DNA from: Arthrobacter sp. EPSL27 | Lineage (GTDB): Bacteria; Actinomycetota; Actinomycetes; Actinomycetales; Micrococcaceae | Reading direction: 5' to 3' | DNA: 64,000 bases | NCBI RefSeq assembly: GCF_001512305.1 | Contig: NZ_LNUT01000002.1 | Coordinates: forward strand, 124,208-188,207 | Shown: positions 24,761 to 34,032 of the stretch, piece by piece | How the letters are laid out: each line of letters starts with the position of its first letter | Numbering within the stretch: the stretch's first letter is position 1 | Made by a program: the position numbers and the translations under genes | The notes under the pieces: generated by a model | Seen by the model: only the letters and a program-made list of their open reading frames with translations | Databases searched by the model: none | Told to the model about the DNA's origin: nothing

Positions 24761-25920
24761 GCGCCGTGGCCGCGATCGCGTTCGTGGAACTGCGGCGGTT
24801 CCTGCGCGACAAATCCAACCTCTTTTTCGTCTTCGTCTTCCCCCTGGTGCTGATCCTGCTGCTTGGTTCGCAGTTCGGTGCCGGCAGCGGGCAGGCCAAG
24901 GTGGCCATTGCGGGTCCCGGCTCCGCGCTGGCCCAGGCGCTGACCGCGGAACTGGAGTCCGCCGGCATTGAGGTCACCGCCACCGGCGCGGATGCCGCCC
25001 AGGCGGACCTCAGCCGCGGACGCACCGACGTCGGATTGTTCCTTGATGACGCCGACGCCAGGGCTTACGACGCCGGTGAGCCGGCGCAGCTCGACGTCGT
25101 GATGGCCCCGCAGTCCTCCGGCCAGGCCGTGCTGCAGCAGGTCCGCACCGCCGTGCAGGCGGTGGGGCTGGACCGGAGCCAGCTGGCCGCACTCACCGGC
25201 GCCGGGGTCCCTGACGCCCAGGCCGGCGCCGCCCTGGCACAGGCCGCCGCGCAGGTGGCGGTGCCCACCGTGCAGGTGGTGGACACCGACGACGTCGTCC
25301 AGGACTTCCAGGGGCTGGGCAAGTTCGACCTCGGCGCGTCCCAGCAGCTGCTGCTTTTCGTCTTCCTGAGCTCGCTCACCGGCGCGGCCACGCTGATCCA
25401 GGCCCGGCGCTTCGGTGTGATCGGACGGGTCATGTCCGCCCCGGTGTCCAGCGGCCAGGTGGTGGCCGGGCAGGCGCTGGGCCGGTTCGCCATCGCCTTC
25501 GTCCAGGGCGGCTTCATCATGGTGGGCACTGCGCTGCTGTTTGGCGTGGACTGGGGCACCCTGTGGCTGTCGGCCCTGGTTCTGGTGCTGTTCTGCGCCG
25601 TCTCCGCCGCCGCGGCGATGATGGTCGGTGCCGTGATGGACAACGACACCGCCGCGTCCGGCGTCGGCGTGGGCGGCGGCCTGGTGCTGGGCGGGCTGGG
25701 CGGCTGCATGGTGCCGCCCGAGTTCTTTCCGGCCACCCTGGCCGCAGTCTCCTACGCCACCCCGCACCGCTGGGCCTACGACGCGCTCGCCGACATCCAG
25801 CGGCACGGCGGCACCCTGGCCGACATCCTGCCCCAGCTCGGGGTGCTCGCGGGCATGGCCGCAGGGCTGCTCCTGCTGGGGGCCTGGCTCCTGCGGCGGA
25901 GCCTCGGCCGGGCCCTGTAA
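24757..25920 (+). CDS. ABC-2 type permease, second subunit
   Basis: A 387-residue permease with the same 1+5 helix architecture (NLFFVFVFPLVLILLLGSQF at the N-terminus). The periplasmic domain is Ala/Gln-rich (residues about 45-200). It is a diverged paralogue of the upstream subunit. The gene ends 6 bp from the end of the convergent importer permease, with no hairpin in between. Confidence 0.88.
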   Translation: MSAVAAIAFVELRRFLRDKSNLFFVFVFPLVLILLLGSQFGAGSGQAKVAIAGPGSALAQALTAELESAGIEVTATGADAAQADLSRGRTDVGLFLDDADARAYDAGEPAQLDVVMAPQSSGQAVLQQVRTAVQAVGLDRSQLAALTGAGVPDAQAGAALAQAAAQVAVPTVQVVDTDDVVQDFQGLGKFDLGASQQLLLFVFLSSLTGAATLIQARRFGVIGRVMSAPVSSGQVVAGQALGRFAIAFVQGGFIMVGTALLFGVDWGTLWLSALVLVLFCAVSAAAAMMVGAVMDNDTAASGVGVGGGLVLGGLGGCMVPPEFFPATLAAVSYATPHRWAYDALADIQRHGGTLADILPQLGVLAGMAAGLLLLGAWLLRRSLGRAL

Positions 25921-25926
25921 CGGCGG

Positions 25927-27741
25927 TTAGGGGACGCGGACGGATTCGGCCGGCGCCGCTTCCACCAGCGCCGGCGGCGGGTTGTCCTTGGAGATGCCGC
26001 CGGCAGCGGCCGGCTTGGACTTCTTCCGGCCCGCCCGGCCGTAGACCAGGTACATCGTCACGCCCGTGATGACCATCAGCAGCACCGTGTAGACAAAGGT
26101 GTTGGAGACCCCGTCCACGCCCTCGGCGCCGTCCGTGTTCGCCTTGATCACCAGGCCGAGGGGCTGGAACAGCGGATGGGCCAGGAAGATGGCGGTGTCG
26201 TAGTCGTCCAGCATGCTGTTGAAGTTGAGCGCCGTGATGGCCGCCGCGGCCGGCAGGACGATCGGCAGCAGGATCCGGCGGAACACGTACAGCGTCTTGG
26301 CACCCATAATCCCGGCAGCTTCTTCCAGCGAGGAGTTGACCGAGGCGAAGGAGGCCTTGAGCATCCGCAGGGTGAAGGGGATCTTGACGGTCACGAAGGC
26401 GATCAGCAGGATCACCGTGGTGCCGGTCAGGACGGCGCCGCCCACCAGGGGGTTCGGGTGGTCGTAGCTGAGGATCAGGCCCAGGGCGAGCAGGGCGGAG
26501 GGAAGGATCCATGGGATGTGGAGCAGGTACTCCACCGCCGACGTGACCCAGTTGCGGTGCTTCTGCAGGAGCCGGGCCACAAAAAGCAGGCCTCCGACGG
26601 CGATCAGCGCGGCCAGCGCGCTGTAGACGATGCTGATGATGAACGGCCGCAGGCCTGAGGGCTGGGTGAGGACACGGACGTAGTTGTCGAGCGTCAGGGC
26701 CCCGGGTGAGAGCCGGCCGGTCTGGATCGCGGCGCCGTCGGCAAAGGAATACAGCACGATCAGCACCACGGGCAGCGTGTAGATCGCGAACAGCAGGTAC
26801 GCCGCGATGTGCACGGCGGCGTTGGCCACCGGGTTGCGGATCTGCTGTTTCTGCAGCCCGGCGGAGACTTTGGACACCGAGAAGTATGTCCCGCCCTTTT
26901 CCAGCCTGGTCATTCCCGCCAGCATCAGGATGGTGGCCACGCCGAGGATCACGGCGAGCAGGGCCGCGAGGTCCCTCGACGTCGGGCTGTTGCTGAAGGT
27001 GAGAATCATAGGGGTGATGGTCTGAAAGTCCCGGCCGCCCAGGACCTGCGGCGCGCTGAGGGCTCCCAGCCCGGTCAGGAACGAGAGGACGGTGACGGCG
27101 AAGAGCGTGGGCTTGAGCATCGGCAGGACAATGCGCCGGAGGATGGTCCAGGTGGACGCCCCCATGTTCCGTGCCGCTTCGATGGTCTGGTAATCCACGC
27201 CCTTCAGGGCATTGGTGAGGAACAGCATGTGGTTCGTGGTGGTCGCGAACGTCATGACGGCCAGGACGGCGAAGAAGCCGGAAAACCAGCCGGGATCCAT
27301 GCCGGGGAACAGGCCCACCAGGAACCCGGTCACGATGCCCTTGTCCCCGTAGATGAACTTGTAGCCCGCCGCCAGCACAATGCCGCCGTAGATGAAGGTG
27401 GTGGCGTAACCGAGGAACAGGATCCGTGAGCCGCGGATCCTGAAGTACTGGGTCACCAGCACAATGAAGATCCCCACCACGTTGACGGTGATGGACAAGG
27501 CGACGGCCAGGAGGAAACTGTTGCCCAGGGACTTCATGGCCCGCGGGGAGGAGAAGAGCTTTTCGGCGGCGCGGCCGGAGAAGTTTCCGTCCGGGAAGAA
27601 CGTCTGGATCAGCACATTCGCGTTGGGCCAGACGAGGAACGCCGCGATGAACCAGGTCAGCACGACGCCGGCGACCAGCACCGCGGGGGACCGGAACATG
27701 CTCCGGATGCTCCGGCCGTTCGAGCCGGCCGCCGTGCTCAC
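25927..27741 (-). CDS. ABC importer permease, two permease halves fused (Fe3+/phosphonate class)
   Basis: A 604-residue protein with about twelve membrane helices in two related halves. Each half ends in an EAA loop: IEAARNMGASTWTILRRIVLP in the first, LEEAAGIMGAKTLYVFRRILLP in the second. This double-permease design is typical of FbpB/AfuB iron and 2-aminoethylphosphonate importers. GTG at 27741 is chosen because it overlaps the ATPase stop (GTGA). It forms an operon with the ATPase and binding protein. Confidence 0.88.
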   Translation of the reverse strand: MSTAAGSNGRSIRSMFRSPAVLVAGVVLTWFIAAFLVWPNANVLIQTFFPDGNFSGRAAEKLFSSPRAMKSLGNSFLLAVALSITVNVVGIFIVLVTQYFRIRGSRILFLGYATTFIYGGIVLAAGYKFIYGDKGIVTGFLVGLFPGMDPGWFSGFFAVLAVMTFATTTNHMLFLTNALKGVDYQTIEAARNMGASTWTILRRIVLPMLKPTLFAVTVLSFLTGLGALSAPQVLGGRDFQTITPMILTFSNSPTSRDLAALLAVILGVATILMLAGMTRLEKGGTYFSVSKVSAGLQKQQIRNPVANAAVHIAAYLLFAIYTLPVVLIVLYSFADGAAIQTGRLSPGALTLDNYVRVLTQPSGLRPFIISIVYSALAALIAVGGLLFVARLLQKHRNWVTSAVEYLLHIPWILPSALLALGLILSYDHPNPLVGGAVLTGTTVILLIAFVTVKIPFTLRMLKASFASVNSSLEEAAGIMGAKTLYVFRRILLPIVLPAAAAITALNFNSMLDDYDTAIFLAHPLFQPLGLVIKANTDGAEGVDGVSNTFVYTVLLMVITGVTMYLVYGRAGRKKSKPAAAGGISKDNPPPALVEAAPAESVRVP

Positions 27742-28805
27742 AGGCTGGTCGCTTCCTGCAGCCGGTTGCCGAGCGAGGCGCCTGTTTCCGGGTGGTACTG
27801 CAGGACGTGGGAGGGCTTGACGTACACCGTGGCCTGGCTGCCCGTGGCGGGGTGGGTTCCGCCGTCCTCCTTGACCAGCAGCCGGATGTCGGCGCCGTGG
27901 CAGCGGACCACGTACCGGCTGTGCAGGCCGTGGTACGTCTTCGAGATGACAGTTCCCTGCACGGGCACGGCCGCGCCGCCCCCGCCCGCGGGGTCCAGGG
28001 ACGCCTTTTCCACCCGGAGGTAGGAGTTGGCCGCGGGGTCGAGGCCGGAACCGGACTGCCGGTTCAGTTCCTCGACGAATCCGGCGCTCAGCCGTGAACT
28101 GTCCCCGATGAAATTGCACACGAACTCAGTGGCCGACTCGTCGTAGATGCTCTGCGGCGTGCCGACCTGCTCCACCACGCCCTTGTTGAAGACGGCCACC
28201 CGGTCGCTCATGGCCAGGGCCTCATCCTGGTCATGGGTGACGTAGACCGTGGTGATGCCGAATTCGCTTTGCAGGTCTTTGAGCTGCGCCCGGAGCTGGT
28301 GGCGCAGTTTCGCGTCCAGGTTCGAGAGCGGCTCGTCGAGCAGCAGGATCTTGGGCTGCAGCACCAGCGCCCGGGCGACGGCGACGCGCTGCTGCTGCCC
28401 GCCGGAGAGTTCCGCCACGTTCTTGCGCAGCTGTTCGTCGGACAGGTCAACCCGGCGGGCGATCTCGCGGACGAGGCGGTCGGTGTCGGCCGCCTTCTCC
28501 TTGCGGACGCGGAGGCCGAACGCGATGTTCTCCCACACGCTCATGCTGGGGAACAGCGCGTAGTTCTGGAACACCATGCCCACCTGGCGCTTGTCGCTGG
28601 GAAGCCGGGTGACGGCCTTCCCGTCGACGTAGACCTCGCCGGCGGAGGGCTCGATAAAGCCCGCCAGTGTGCGCAGGGCGGTGGTCTTGCCGCAGCCCGA
28701 TGGCCCCAGCAGCGTAAAGAATTCTCCCGGCTCCACCTGCAAGTCGAGGCCGGGGATGGCGGTGAAATCGCCGAACGTGACCTCGATGTTCTCGAAACGG
28801 ATCAT
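27738..28805 (-). CDS. ABC importer ATP-binding protein (Fe3+/polyamine/phosphonate class)
   Basis: A 355-residue importer ATPase. It has Walker A GPSGCGKTT, Q-loop FQNYALF, signature LSGGQQQRVAVARAL, Walker B LLLDEPLSNLD and a C-terminal TOBE-like regulatory domain (residues about 240-340). The ATG ending at 28805 lies 5 bp after the binding-protein stop. PotA, FbpC and PhnT are all close in sequence, so the substrate is open. Confidence 0.9.
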   Translation of the reverse strand: MIRFENIEVTFGDFTAIPGLDLQVEPGEFFTLLGPSGCGKTTALRTLAGFIEPSAGEVYVDGKAVTRLPSDKRQVGMVFQNYALFPSMSVWENIAFGLRVRKEKAADTDRLVREIARRVDLSDEQLRKNVAELSGGQQQRVAVARALVLQPKILLLDEPLSNLDAKLRHQLRAQLKDLQSEFGITTVYVTHDQDEALAMSDRVAVFNKGVVEQVGTPQSIYDESATEFVCNFIGDSSRLSAGFVEELNRQSGSGLDPAANSYLRVEKASLDPAGGGGAAVPVQGTVISKTYHGLHSRYVVRCHGADIRLLVKEDGGTHPATGSQATVYVKPSHVLQYHPETGASLGNRLQEATSL

Positions 28806-28810
28806 GGCGG

Positions 28811-29911
28811 TCAGCTCATGTATTCAAGTTCGATTTTTTCGACCCAGGCGCCCATGTTCTTCTGCACGAAGTTCCAGTCGATGTCCTGTTGCTTGAGCGT
28901 GTTGAAGAATTCCACCACCTCGGGCTTGGCCGAGGCCACGGCGGCCTTGTTGACCGGCATCGAGTTGAACTGCTGGGACCATTCACCCTGGACCTGTGCG
29001 CTGCCGAACCAGTCGATGAACTTGAGGGCCTCGTCCTGCTTTTTCGTTCCATTGACCAGGGCAACCTGCTCGATGGCCAGCGGCACCCCTACGGACGGCA
29101 TCACGGTCTCAACATCGACGTTGAACGACTTCTCACGTTCGGGGATGACCGAGGAGGCCATCTGTCCCATGTCCGTCTCGCCCGAGGCGATGCGGGCGAA
29201 GAGATCGGTCTTGGCCACGGCGGGGGTGCCGTTCTTGAAGTACTCTTCGATCTGCTTCCAGCCCTCGTCCGAGACGCCCAGATCGCCGCTCTCGTCCTTG
29301 TAGCGCGTCAGGATCCCGGCGAAGACCAGCTGTGCGGTTGCCGTGCCGAGGCCGGTGACCCGCTCGTAGCGGGATTTGAACTCGTCCTTGGTCCAGAGGT
29401 CGGTCCAGTCCTTGGGGGCCTGGTCCGCGCTGAACTTCTCGGTGTTGTAGCCGAGCAGGATTGCCTGCTGGACCAGCGGCCAGTAGGCCTTGCTGTCGGA
29501 CTGGTCACCCTTGGCGGTATCGACCTCCGCGGCCCAGGCGGGGGTGAAGGGTGCAATGGCGCCGGCAGCCTTGATCTGCTCGAAGTACATGTTGTTGAGC
29601 CCGAAGGCGACGTCCGCGATCGGGTTGTTCTTCTCCGCGATCAGTTTGTTGGTCGCGTCCGCGCCGCCGGCGCCGACGATCTCGATCTTAAAGCCGGCCT
29701 CCGCCGCCTTCTTCGTCAGCCATTCCCCACGGCCTTCACCGTTGGAGTTGGTGTACACGACAAGAGTTTCGCCGGAGGGCGGTCCGGACGGGGCGACGGC
29801 GGCGGGCCCGGTCACTGCTCCGGACGGTGCGGGGGCTGCGGCGCTTGCGCCGCAGCCGGAAAGGAGGGCGACAGCGACGGCGCCGGCAATCAAAGTTTTC
29901 AATCTGCGCAC
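28811..29911 (-). CDS. extracellular solute-binding lipoprotein of the importer
   Basis: A 366-residue family-1 type binding protein with a lipoprotein signal. The basic start RRLKTL, a hydrophobic stretch and LLSGCG put the lipidated Cys at residue 20. The mature part begins with ETLVVYTNSNG, the usual first beta strand of Fe3+/aminoethylphosphonate binding proteins. The start is GTG at 29911; no clear Shine-Dalgarno is seen. It is the first gene of the minus-strand operon and the best place to look for the substrate. Confidence 0.87.
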   Translation of the reverse strand: MRRLKTLIAGAVAVALLSGCGASAAAPAPSGAVTGPAAVAPSGPPSGETLVVYTNSNGEGRGEWLTKKAAEAGFKIEIVGAGGADATNKLIAEKNNPIADVAFGLNNMYFEQIKAAGAIAPFTPAWAAEVDTAKGDQSDSKAYWPLVQQAILLGYNTEKFSADQAPKDWTDLWTKDEFKSRYERVTGLGTATAQLVFAGILTRYKDESGDLGVSDEGWKQIEEYFKNGTPAVAKTDLFARIASGETDMGQMASSVIPEREKSFNVDVETVMPSVGVPLAIEQVALVNGTKKQDEALKFIDWFGSAQVQGEWSQQFNSMPVNKAAVASAKPEVVEFFNTLKQQDIDWNFVQKNMGAWVEKIELEYMS

Positions 29912-29995
29912 GAGTGGGACTCATTTCTGAACGGGGCCAGGTGGCATTTGTCCGGCCAGCCTATAGCGGACGACACCGGAATCGGCTCTTATGGC

Positions 29996-30008
29996 TATCA
30001 AATTGATA
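29996..30008. promoter_or_regulatory. palindromic operator candidate TATCAAATTGATA
   Basis: A perfect 13-bp palindrome about an A lies in the divergent gap between the binding-protein gene and the monooxygenase. It stands out as AT-rich in GC-rich DNA. On the minus strand a TATAGG -10 candidate (29960-29965) lies about 30 bp downstream, so a bound regulator would sit near the -35 of the importer operon. Confidence 0.45.
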
Positions 30009-30130
30009 AAATAGCGGTCCTTGGCTCTCGAGTCTGGTGTGTCCGGGTAAACGTTGTGCGCTCCGGGTCCAAACACGGTGTGAACATGGCGGTCCCTGTT
30101 CGGTCGGGCCCAGGGACCGGGCGCCGGCCG

Positions 30131-30136
30131 TAGACT
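30131..30136 (+). promoter_or_regulatory. -10 box TAGACT, leaderless configuration
   Basis: TAGACT ends six bases before ATG 30143. There is no Shine-Dalgarno between them, so the mRNA probably starts at the ATG. Confidence 0.55.
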
Positions 30137-30142
30137 CGGGCC

Positions 30143-31186
30143 ATGGAGGATGTATCGGTTGTCGGCGGCGGCATCGCCGGCCTGGCGCTCGCCGCATGCC
30201 TTGACCCGGAGCGCTTTCGGGTGGTCGTCCACGAGCGGCGGGAGGAGCCGCCGCCGGTGGAGACGTCCCTGGCCATGTGGCCGGAAGCCCAGCGCGCACT
30301 GGCTCGGGCGGGTATTCTCCCCGGGATCCGGCAGGCCGGCTCAGGGTTTGGCGGCATGGCACTGCGGAACGAGGCCGGCGACGTCCTGCTCTCGGCCCGG
30401 CCATCGGGCGTCATTGGCGTGTCCCGCGCGGACCTGCTCAAGCAGCTGGCCGCCGCGCTGCCCGCCGCGGTGGTCCGGGCCTACGGCCCGGTGGCGTCGC
30501 TGCCGCTGCCGGGCCTGGTGGTCGGCGCCGACGGGGTGCACAGCATTGTCCGCCGGAGTGTCTGGGGCGGACGCACCAATGCCCGGCTCACGCCCTATCT
30601 TGCGCTGCGCGGCGTCATCGACGGGACGGTCCCGCCTGGCGGAGGCGGTGAGTACTGGGGGCACGGTCAATTGTTCGGCATAGCGCCGGCGTCCCGTGGC
30701 CGGACCTACTGGTATGCCTCCTACCGGTCGGACCTGGGGCCCGCCGGCGTCGACGTCGACCAGGCACTGGCCATCACCCGTGCGCGATTTTCCCGCCACA
30801 CTGACGCCATCGACCGTGTCCTGACGGCCGCGGCGCCGGAACAGACGCTGGCCCAAAGGGTCTGGACAGTGCCATATCCGGGCAGCTACCAGCGGGACGG
30901 TGCGGTGTTGGTGGGGGATGCGGCACACGGCATGACACCGAATCTGGGGCGCGGTGCCTGCGAGGCGCTGGTCGACGCGGTAACACTCGCCGATCTCCTC
31001 AATACCCGGCCGCTCCCGGACGCCCTCCGGTCCTACAACCGGCGGAGACTGCTGCGCAGCCAGGTATTGCGCGTGGCTTCGTCCGCCATGGCGCGGCTGG
31101 CGCTCGCGGAAAAGGGCCAGCCGCTGCGCGACGGCATACTGCGGCTGGCCCACAAGCCAGGGGCCGCTGCCGCCGCCGAACGCTGA
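30143..31186 (+). CDS. FAD-dependent aromatic-type monooxygenase
   Basis: A 347-residue group A flavoprotein. It has the FAD fold GGGIAGLALA at residues 8-17, a DG motif VVGADGVHSIVRR near 130-140, and the GD motif VLVGDAAHGMTPNLGRGACEALVDA near 255-278. It resembles salicylate-hydroxylase/UbiH-like enzymes that hydroxylate small aromatics with NAD(P)H and O2. The substrate is unknown. It ends 6 bp from the convergent GNAT gene. An apparently leaderless start is supported by the TAGACT box. Confidence 0.82.
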   Translation: MEDVSVVGGGIAGLALAACLDPERFRVVVHERREEPPPVETSLAMWPEAQRALARAGILPGIRQAGSGFGGMALRNEAGDVLLSARPSGVIGVSRADLLKQLAAALPAAVVRAYGPVASLPLPGLVVGADGVHSIVRRSVWGGRTNARLTPYLALRGVIDGTVPPGGGGEYWGHGQLFGIAPASRGRTYWYASYRSDLGPAGVDVDQALAITRARFSRHTDAIDRVLTAAAPEQTLAQRVWTVPYPGSYQRDGAVLVGDAAHGMTPNLGRGACEALVDAVTLADLLNTRPLPDALRSYNRRRLLRSQVLRVASSAMARLALAEKGQPLRDGILRLAHKPGAAAAAER

Positions 31187-31192
31187 TGCAGC

Positions 31193-31696
31193 TCAGGCCA
31201 TGGCGGTGTGCGCGGCGCTGTGCGAGTCGATGGACTTCGCGTAGCAGTAGGAGTGTTCCAGCCCGATGTACGGTCCAAAGTTCGGCACCGGCGTGAAGCC
31301 GGAGTTCTGGTAGAACTGCCGGCCGTCCGTCTGCACCGAGCCGGCCTCCGCCGTGATGGACGTGATGCCCATGGCATGGGCGTGCCCCTCCAGGGCCGCG
31401 AGGATGAAACTGGCCACCCCGGAGCCGCGCATGTACGGGAGCACGTAGAGCCGTTTGATCTCGGCGGTCTTGGCATCAAGGAGGCGCAGGCCGCCGCAAC
31501 CCACGGGCTGCCCGGACGCCTTGTCATGCGCCACGAGGAACACCGCCGTGTCAGCTCCCGACGGCGGGGTCCCGGGTTCATGGTCGCTGGTGCCAAAGCG
31601 GGCGTCGAGTTCGGCCTGCTGGGCGGCGCGGAGGTCCGCGCCCACAGGGTTGGCCCAGGTGACCTGACGGATGTTGAGCCGCGGGTTGGTCTGCAT
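31193..31696 (-). CDS. GNAT-family N-acetyltransferase
   Basis: A 167-residue acetyltransferase. The acetyl-CoA loop is in the segment KRLYVLPYMRGSGVASFIL (about residues 94-112), with the conserved VGCGGLRLLD strand before it. The ATG ends at 31696 with GAGGC upstream. It is a single-domain protein of unknown acceptor; small molecules or protein N-termini are both possible. Confidence 0.82.
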   Translation of the reverse strand: MQTNPRLNIRQVTWANPVGADLRAAQQAELDARFGTSDHEPGTPPSGADTAVFLVAHDKASGQPVGCGGLRLLDAKTAEIKRLYVLPYMRGSGVASFILAALEGHAHAMGITSITAEAGSVQTDGRQFYQNSGFTPVPNFGPYIGLEHSYCYAKSIDSHSAAHTAMA

Positions 31697-31790
31697 GGCT
31701 GCCTCGCTTCGCCGAAGGGTTATGCGGATTAAGGCTAGGCAGCGCCGGTTTCGGCTGTGTTTCCTGCGCGTAAGGGTTCGGAGAACTCGG

Positions 31791-32453
31791 CTACGCCGTG
31801 CCGCCGGTGGGGTCCTCCGCCGTCGGATCCGCCAGCGCCAGGCCGCCCACGGGACTGCCGTCCCAGTGGATAAGCCGCCAGCCGGCGTCGGGATCCCCTT
31901 CCAGCGCCACGATCCCGGTGTTGGCGAGGACGTGGCGTGCCGCGAAGTCCGCTTCCACGTTGCCGGCCCGCAGCCCCGTCCAGACGCGGATCGCGGCCCC
32001 GTGGCTGACCACAGCCACCGTCCCGGCGTTCCCGGCGGCGGCGGCGATCCGCGCGATCGATGCGTCGTAGCGCTCGAAGAAGTCGTGCCCGCTGGGCCCG
32101 GCCGGCATCCTGCGGTGCAGCTCCCCGGCCGCCCAGCCGAACACCGTGCCGAGGTAGCGGAGGTGCGATTCCTTGTCAGTGAGCTTCTCCAGCGAGCCGG
32201 CTTCGATCTCGTGCAGGCCCTCCAGCACCTCGACCGTCAGGCTGCGCGCGGAGGCCAGCGGCGCGGCCGTGATCTGCGTGCGGATCAGGGTGGACGCGTA
32301 GAGGAGGTCGACCTGCTCATTCGCCAGCGACCGTGCCAGCGCGGCGGCCTGCCGCTCACCGAGTTCGGTCAGTCCGGGGCCCGGGTGCGCGGTGTCCAGC
32401 TGGCCAAGGACGTTGCCCGGCGTCTGGCCGTGGCGGATGAGCAGGAGCCTCAT
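31791..32453 (-). CDS. histidine phosphatase (phosphoglycerate-mutase-like)
   Basis: A 220-residue branch-1 histidine phosphatase. The phospho-accepting His8 lies in LIRHGQTPGN, and the second catalytic His is in VVSHGAAIRVW. It starts at the ATG ending at 32453, overlapping the purB stop by 4 nt. Many such proteins are phosphatases of broad or metabolite-specific action and not true mutases. Coupling to purB suggests a nucleotide or housekeeping role, but that is inference. Confidence 0.85.
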   Translation of the reverse strand: MRLLLIRHGQTPGNVLGQLDTAHPGPGLTELGERQAAALARSLANEQVDLLYASTLIRTQITAAPLASARSLTVEVLEGLHEIEAGSLEKLTDKESHLRYLGTVFGWAAGELHRRMPAGPSGHDFFERYDASIARIAAAAGNAGTVAVVSHGAAIRVWTGLRAGNVEADFAARHVLANTGIVALEGDPDAGWRLIHWDGSPVGGLALADPTAEDPTGGTA

Positions 32454-33892
32454 GCGAGGTGGTCCACCAGCTTGTCCGCGATGCCGGTGTACGTGCCGGG
32501 GGTCAGCGCCAGCAGGCGGGTCTCGGCGGCCGGGGACAGGCCCAGGCTCTGGACGAACTCCTGCATCCTGGCCGCGTCGACGCGCTGCCCGCGGGTCAGG
32601 TCCTTGAGCCGCTCGTACGGGTTTTCCATGCCCTCGACGCCGGCGATCGCCTCCGCGCGCATCACCATCTGGATGGCTTCGCCCAGGACTTCCCAGTTGG
32701 TGTCCAGGTCCCCGGCGAGCACGTCTTCGGCCACCTTCAGGCGCTCCAGGCCCTTCGCGACGTTGGAGATGGCGAGCAGCGAGTGGCCGAAGGCGACGCC
32801 GATGTTGCGCTGTGAGGAGGAATCGGTGAGGTCGCGCTGCCAGCGGGAGGTGACCAGGGTGGAGCCCAGGACGTCCAGGAGCCCGGAGGAGATCTCCAGG
32901 TTGGCCTCGGCGTTTTCGAAGCGGATGGGGTTGACCTTGTGCGGCATGGTGGAGGAGCCGGTGGCGCCGGCGACCGGGATCTGCACGAAATAGCCGATCG
33001 AGATGTAGCTCCAGATGTCCGTGCAGACGTTGTGCAGGATCCGGTTGAACCGCGCGACGTCGGCGTACAGCTCGGCCTGCCAGTCGTGGCTTTCGATCTG
33101 AGTGGTCAGCGGGTTCCACGTGAGTCCCAGGCCCTCCACGAAGCTCTGGGAGACCTGCTGCCAGTCAGCGCCGGGGACGGAGGCCACGTGGGCGGCGTAG
33201 GTGCCGGTGGCGCCGTTGATCTTGCCGAGGTATTCGGTCCGGGCGATGCGGTCCAGCTGGCGGCCCAGGCGGTGCGCGATCACGGCCAGTTCCTTGCCGA
33301 GGGTGGTGGGCGTAGCCGGCTGGCCGTGCGTGCGGGAGAGCATGGGCACGGCCCGGTTTGCCTCCGCCATGGCGCTGATCTGCGCGACGAGCTTGCGGGC
33401 GGCAGGGAGCCAGACGTCCTCCACGGCGCCCTTGATGCCCAGGGCGTAGGAGAGGTTGTTAATGTCCTCGGAGGTGCAGCCGAAGTGCACCATGGCGGTC
33501 AGGCGCTCAATGCCGATGCCGGGCAGGCGCCTGCCGATGTAGTACTCGACGGCTTTGACGTCGTGGACCGTGACGGCTTCGATGTCCGCCAGCTCGGCCA
33601 CCGAGGCGGCGTCGAACTCGGTGACGATGGCGCGCAGCTTGTCCTGCTGCTCGGCGGTGAGCGGTCCGGCTCCGGGCAGCACGTTGTTGCCGGTCAGGTG
33701 GATCAGCCATTCAACCTCGACGGCGACCCGGTCGCGGTTGAGCGCGGCCTCCGAGAGGTAATCGACCAGCGGCGCGACGGCGGACTGGTACCGGCCGTCC
33801 AGCGGGCCGAGCGCGATCTGTTGCGGGGACGCGGCAAGGGCCAGGCGTCCGGACGGCGTGCGGGTATCAGCTGTGGCGGCAGTTTCAGGCAT
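32450..33892 (-). CDS. purB: adenylosuccinate lyase
   Basis: A 480-residue fumarase-superfamily lyase with the signature SSTMPHKVNPIRFENAE. It also has the purB-type active-site segments TSEDINNLSYALG and RTHGQPATPTTLGKE. It catalyses two purine steps: SAICAR to AICAR, and adenylosuccinate to AMP. The ATG ends at 33892 after CAGGAAC. Length and motifs match the longer, E. coli-like purB type. Confidence 0.95.
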   Translation of the reverse strand: MPETAATADTRTPSGRLALAASPQQIALGPLDGRYQSAVAPLVDYLSEAALNRDRVAVEVEWLIHLTGNNVLPGAGPLTAEQQDKLRAIVTEFDAASVAELADIEAVTVHDVKAVEYYIGRRLPGIGIERLTAMVHFGCTSEDINNLSYALGIKGAVEDVWLPAARKLVAQISAMAEANRAVPMLSRTHGQPATPTTLGKELAVIAHRLGRQLDRIARTEYLGKINGATGTYAAHVASVPGADWQQVSQSFVEGLGLTWNPLTTQIESHDWQAELYADVARFNRILHNVCTDIWSYISIGYFVQIPVAGATGSSTMPHKVNPIRFENAEANLEISSGLLDVLGSTLVTSRWQRDLTDSSSQRNIGVAFGHSLLAISNVAKGLERLKVAEDVLAGDLDTNWEVLGEAIQMVMRAEAIAGVEGMENPYERLKDLTRGQRVDAARMQEFVQSLGLSPAAETRLLALTPGTYTGIADKLVDHLA

Positions 33893-34019
33893 GTTCCTGA
33901 TTCTTTCACGAAGTCCCGCCCGGCCTTAAGTGCGCCGATCCATGTGACTGCTGCCGGCCACAACGCCGGGATTGTCCACATGGGAGCACGGGGAGCTTCA
34001 GCGCGGCCCGCGCGGTGCC

Positions 34020-34025
34020 TAGCGT
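34020..34025 (+). promoter_or_regulatory. -10 box TAGCGT, leaderless configuration
   Basis: TAGCGT ends seven bases before ATG 34033, the exact spacing expected for a leaderless transcript of the WXG-like gene. Confidence 0.5.
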
Positions 34026-34032
34026 CGGGGGT

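Noticed and set aside
13792..25806. Very long minus-strand open frames (for example 13792-16941 and 22474-25806) opposite the glycan and exporter genes
   Set aside because: High GC removes stop codons from shadow frames. These translations are Gly/Arg/His/Val-rich without motifs, whereas the plus-strand genes show catalytic motifs, coupling and ribosome-binding sites.
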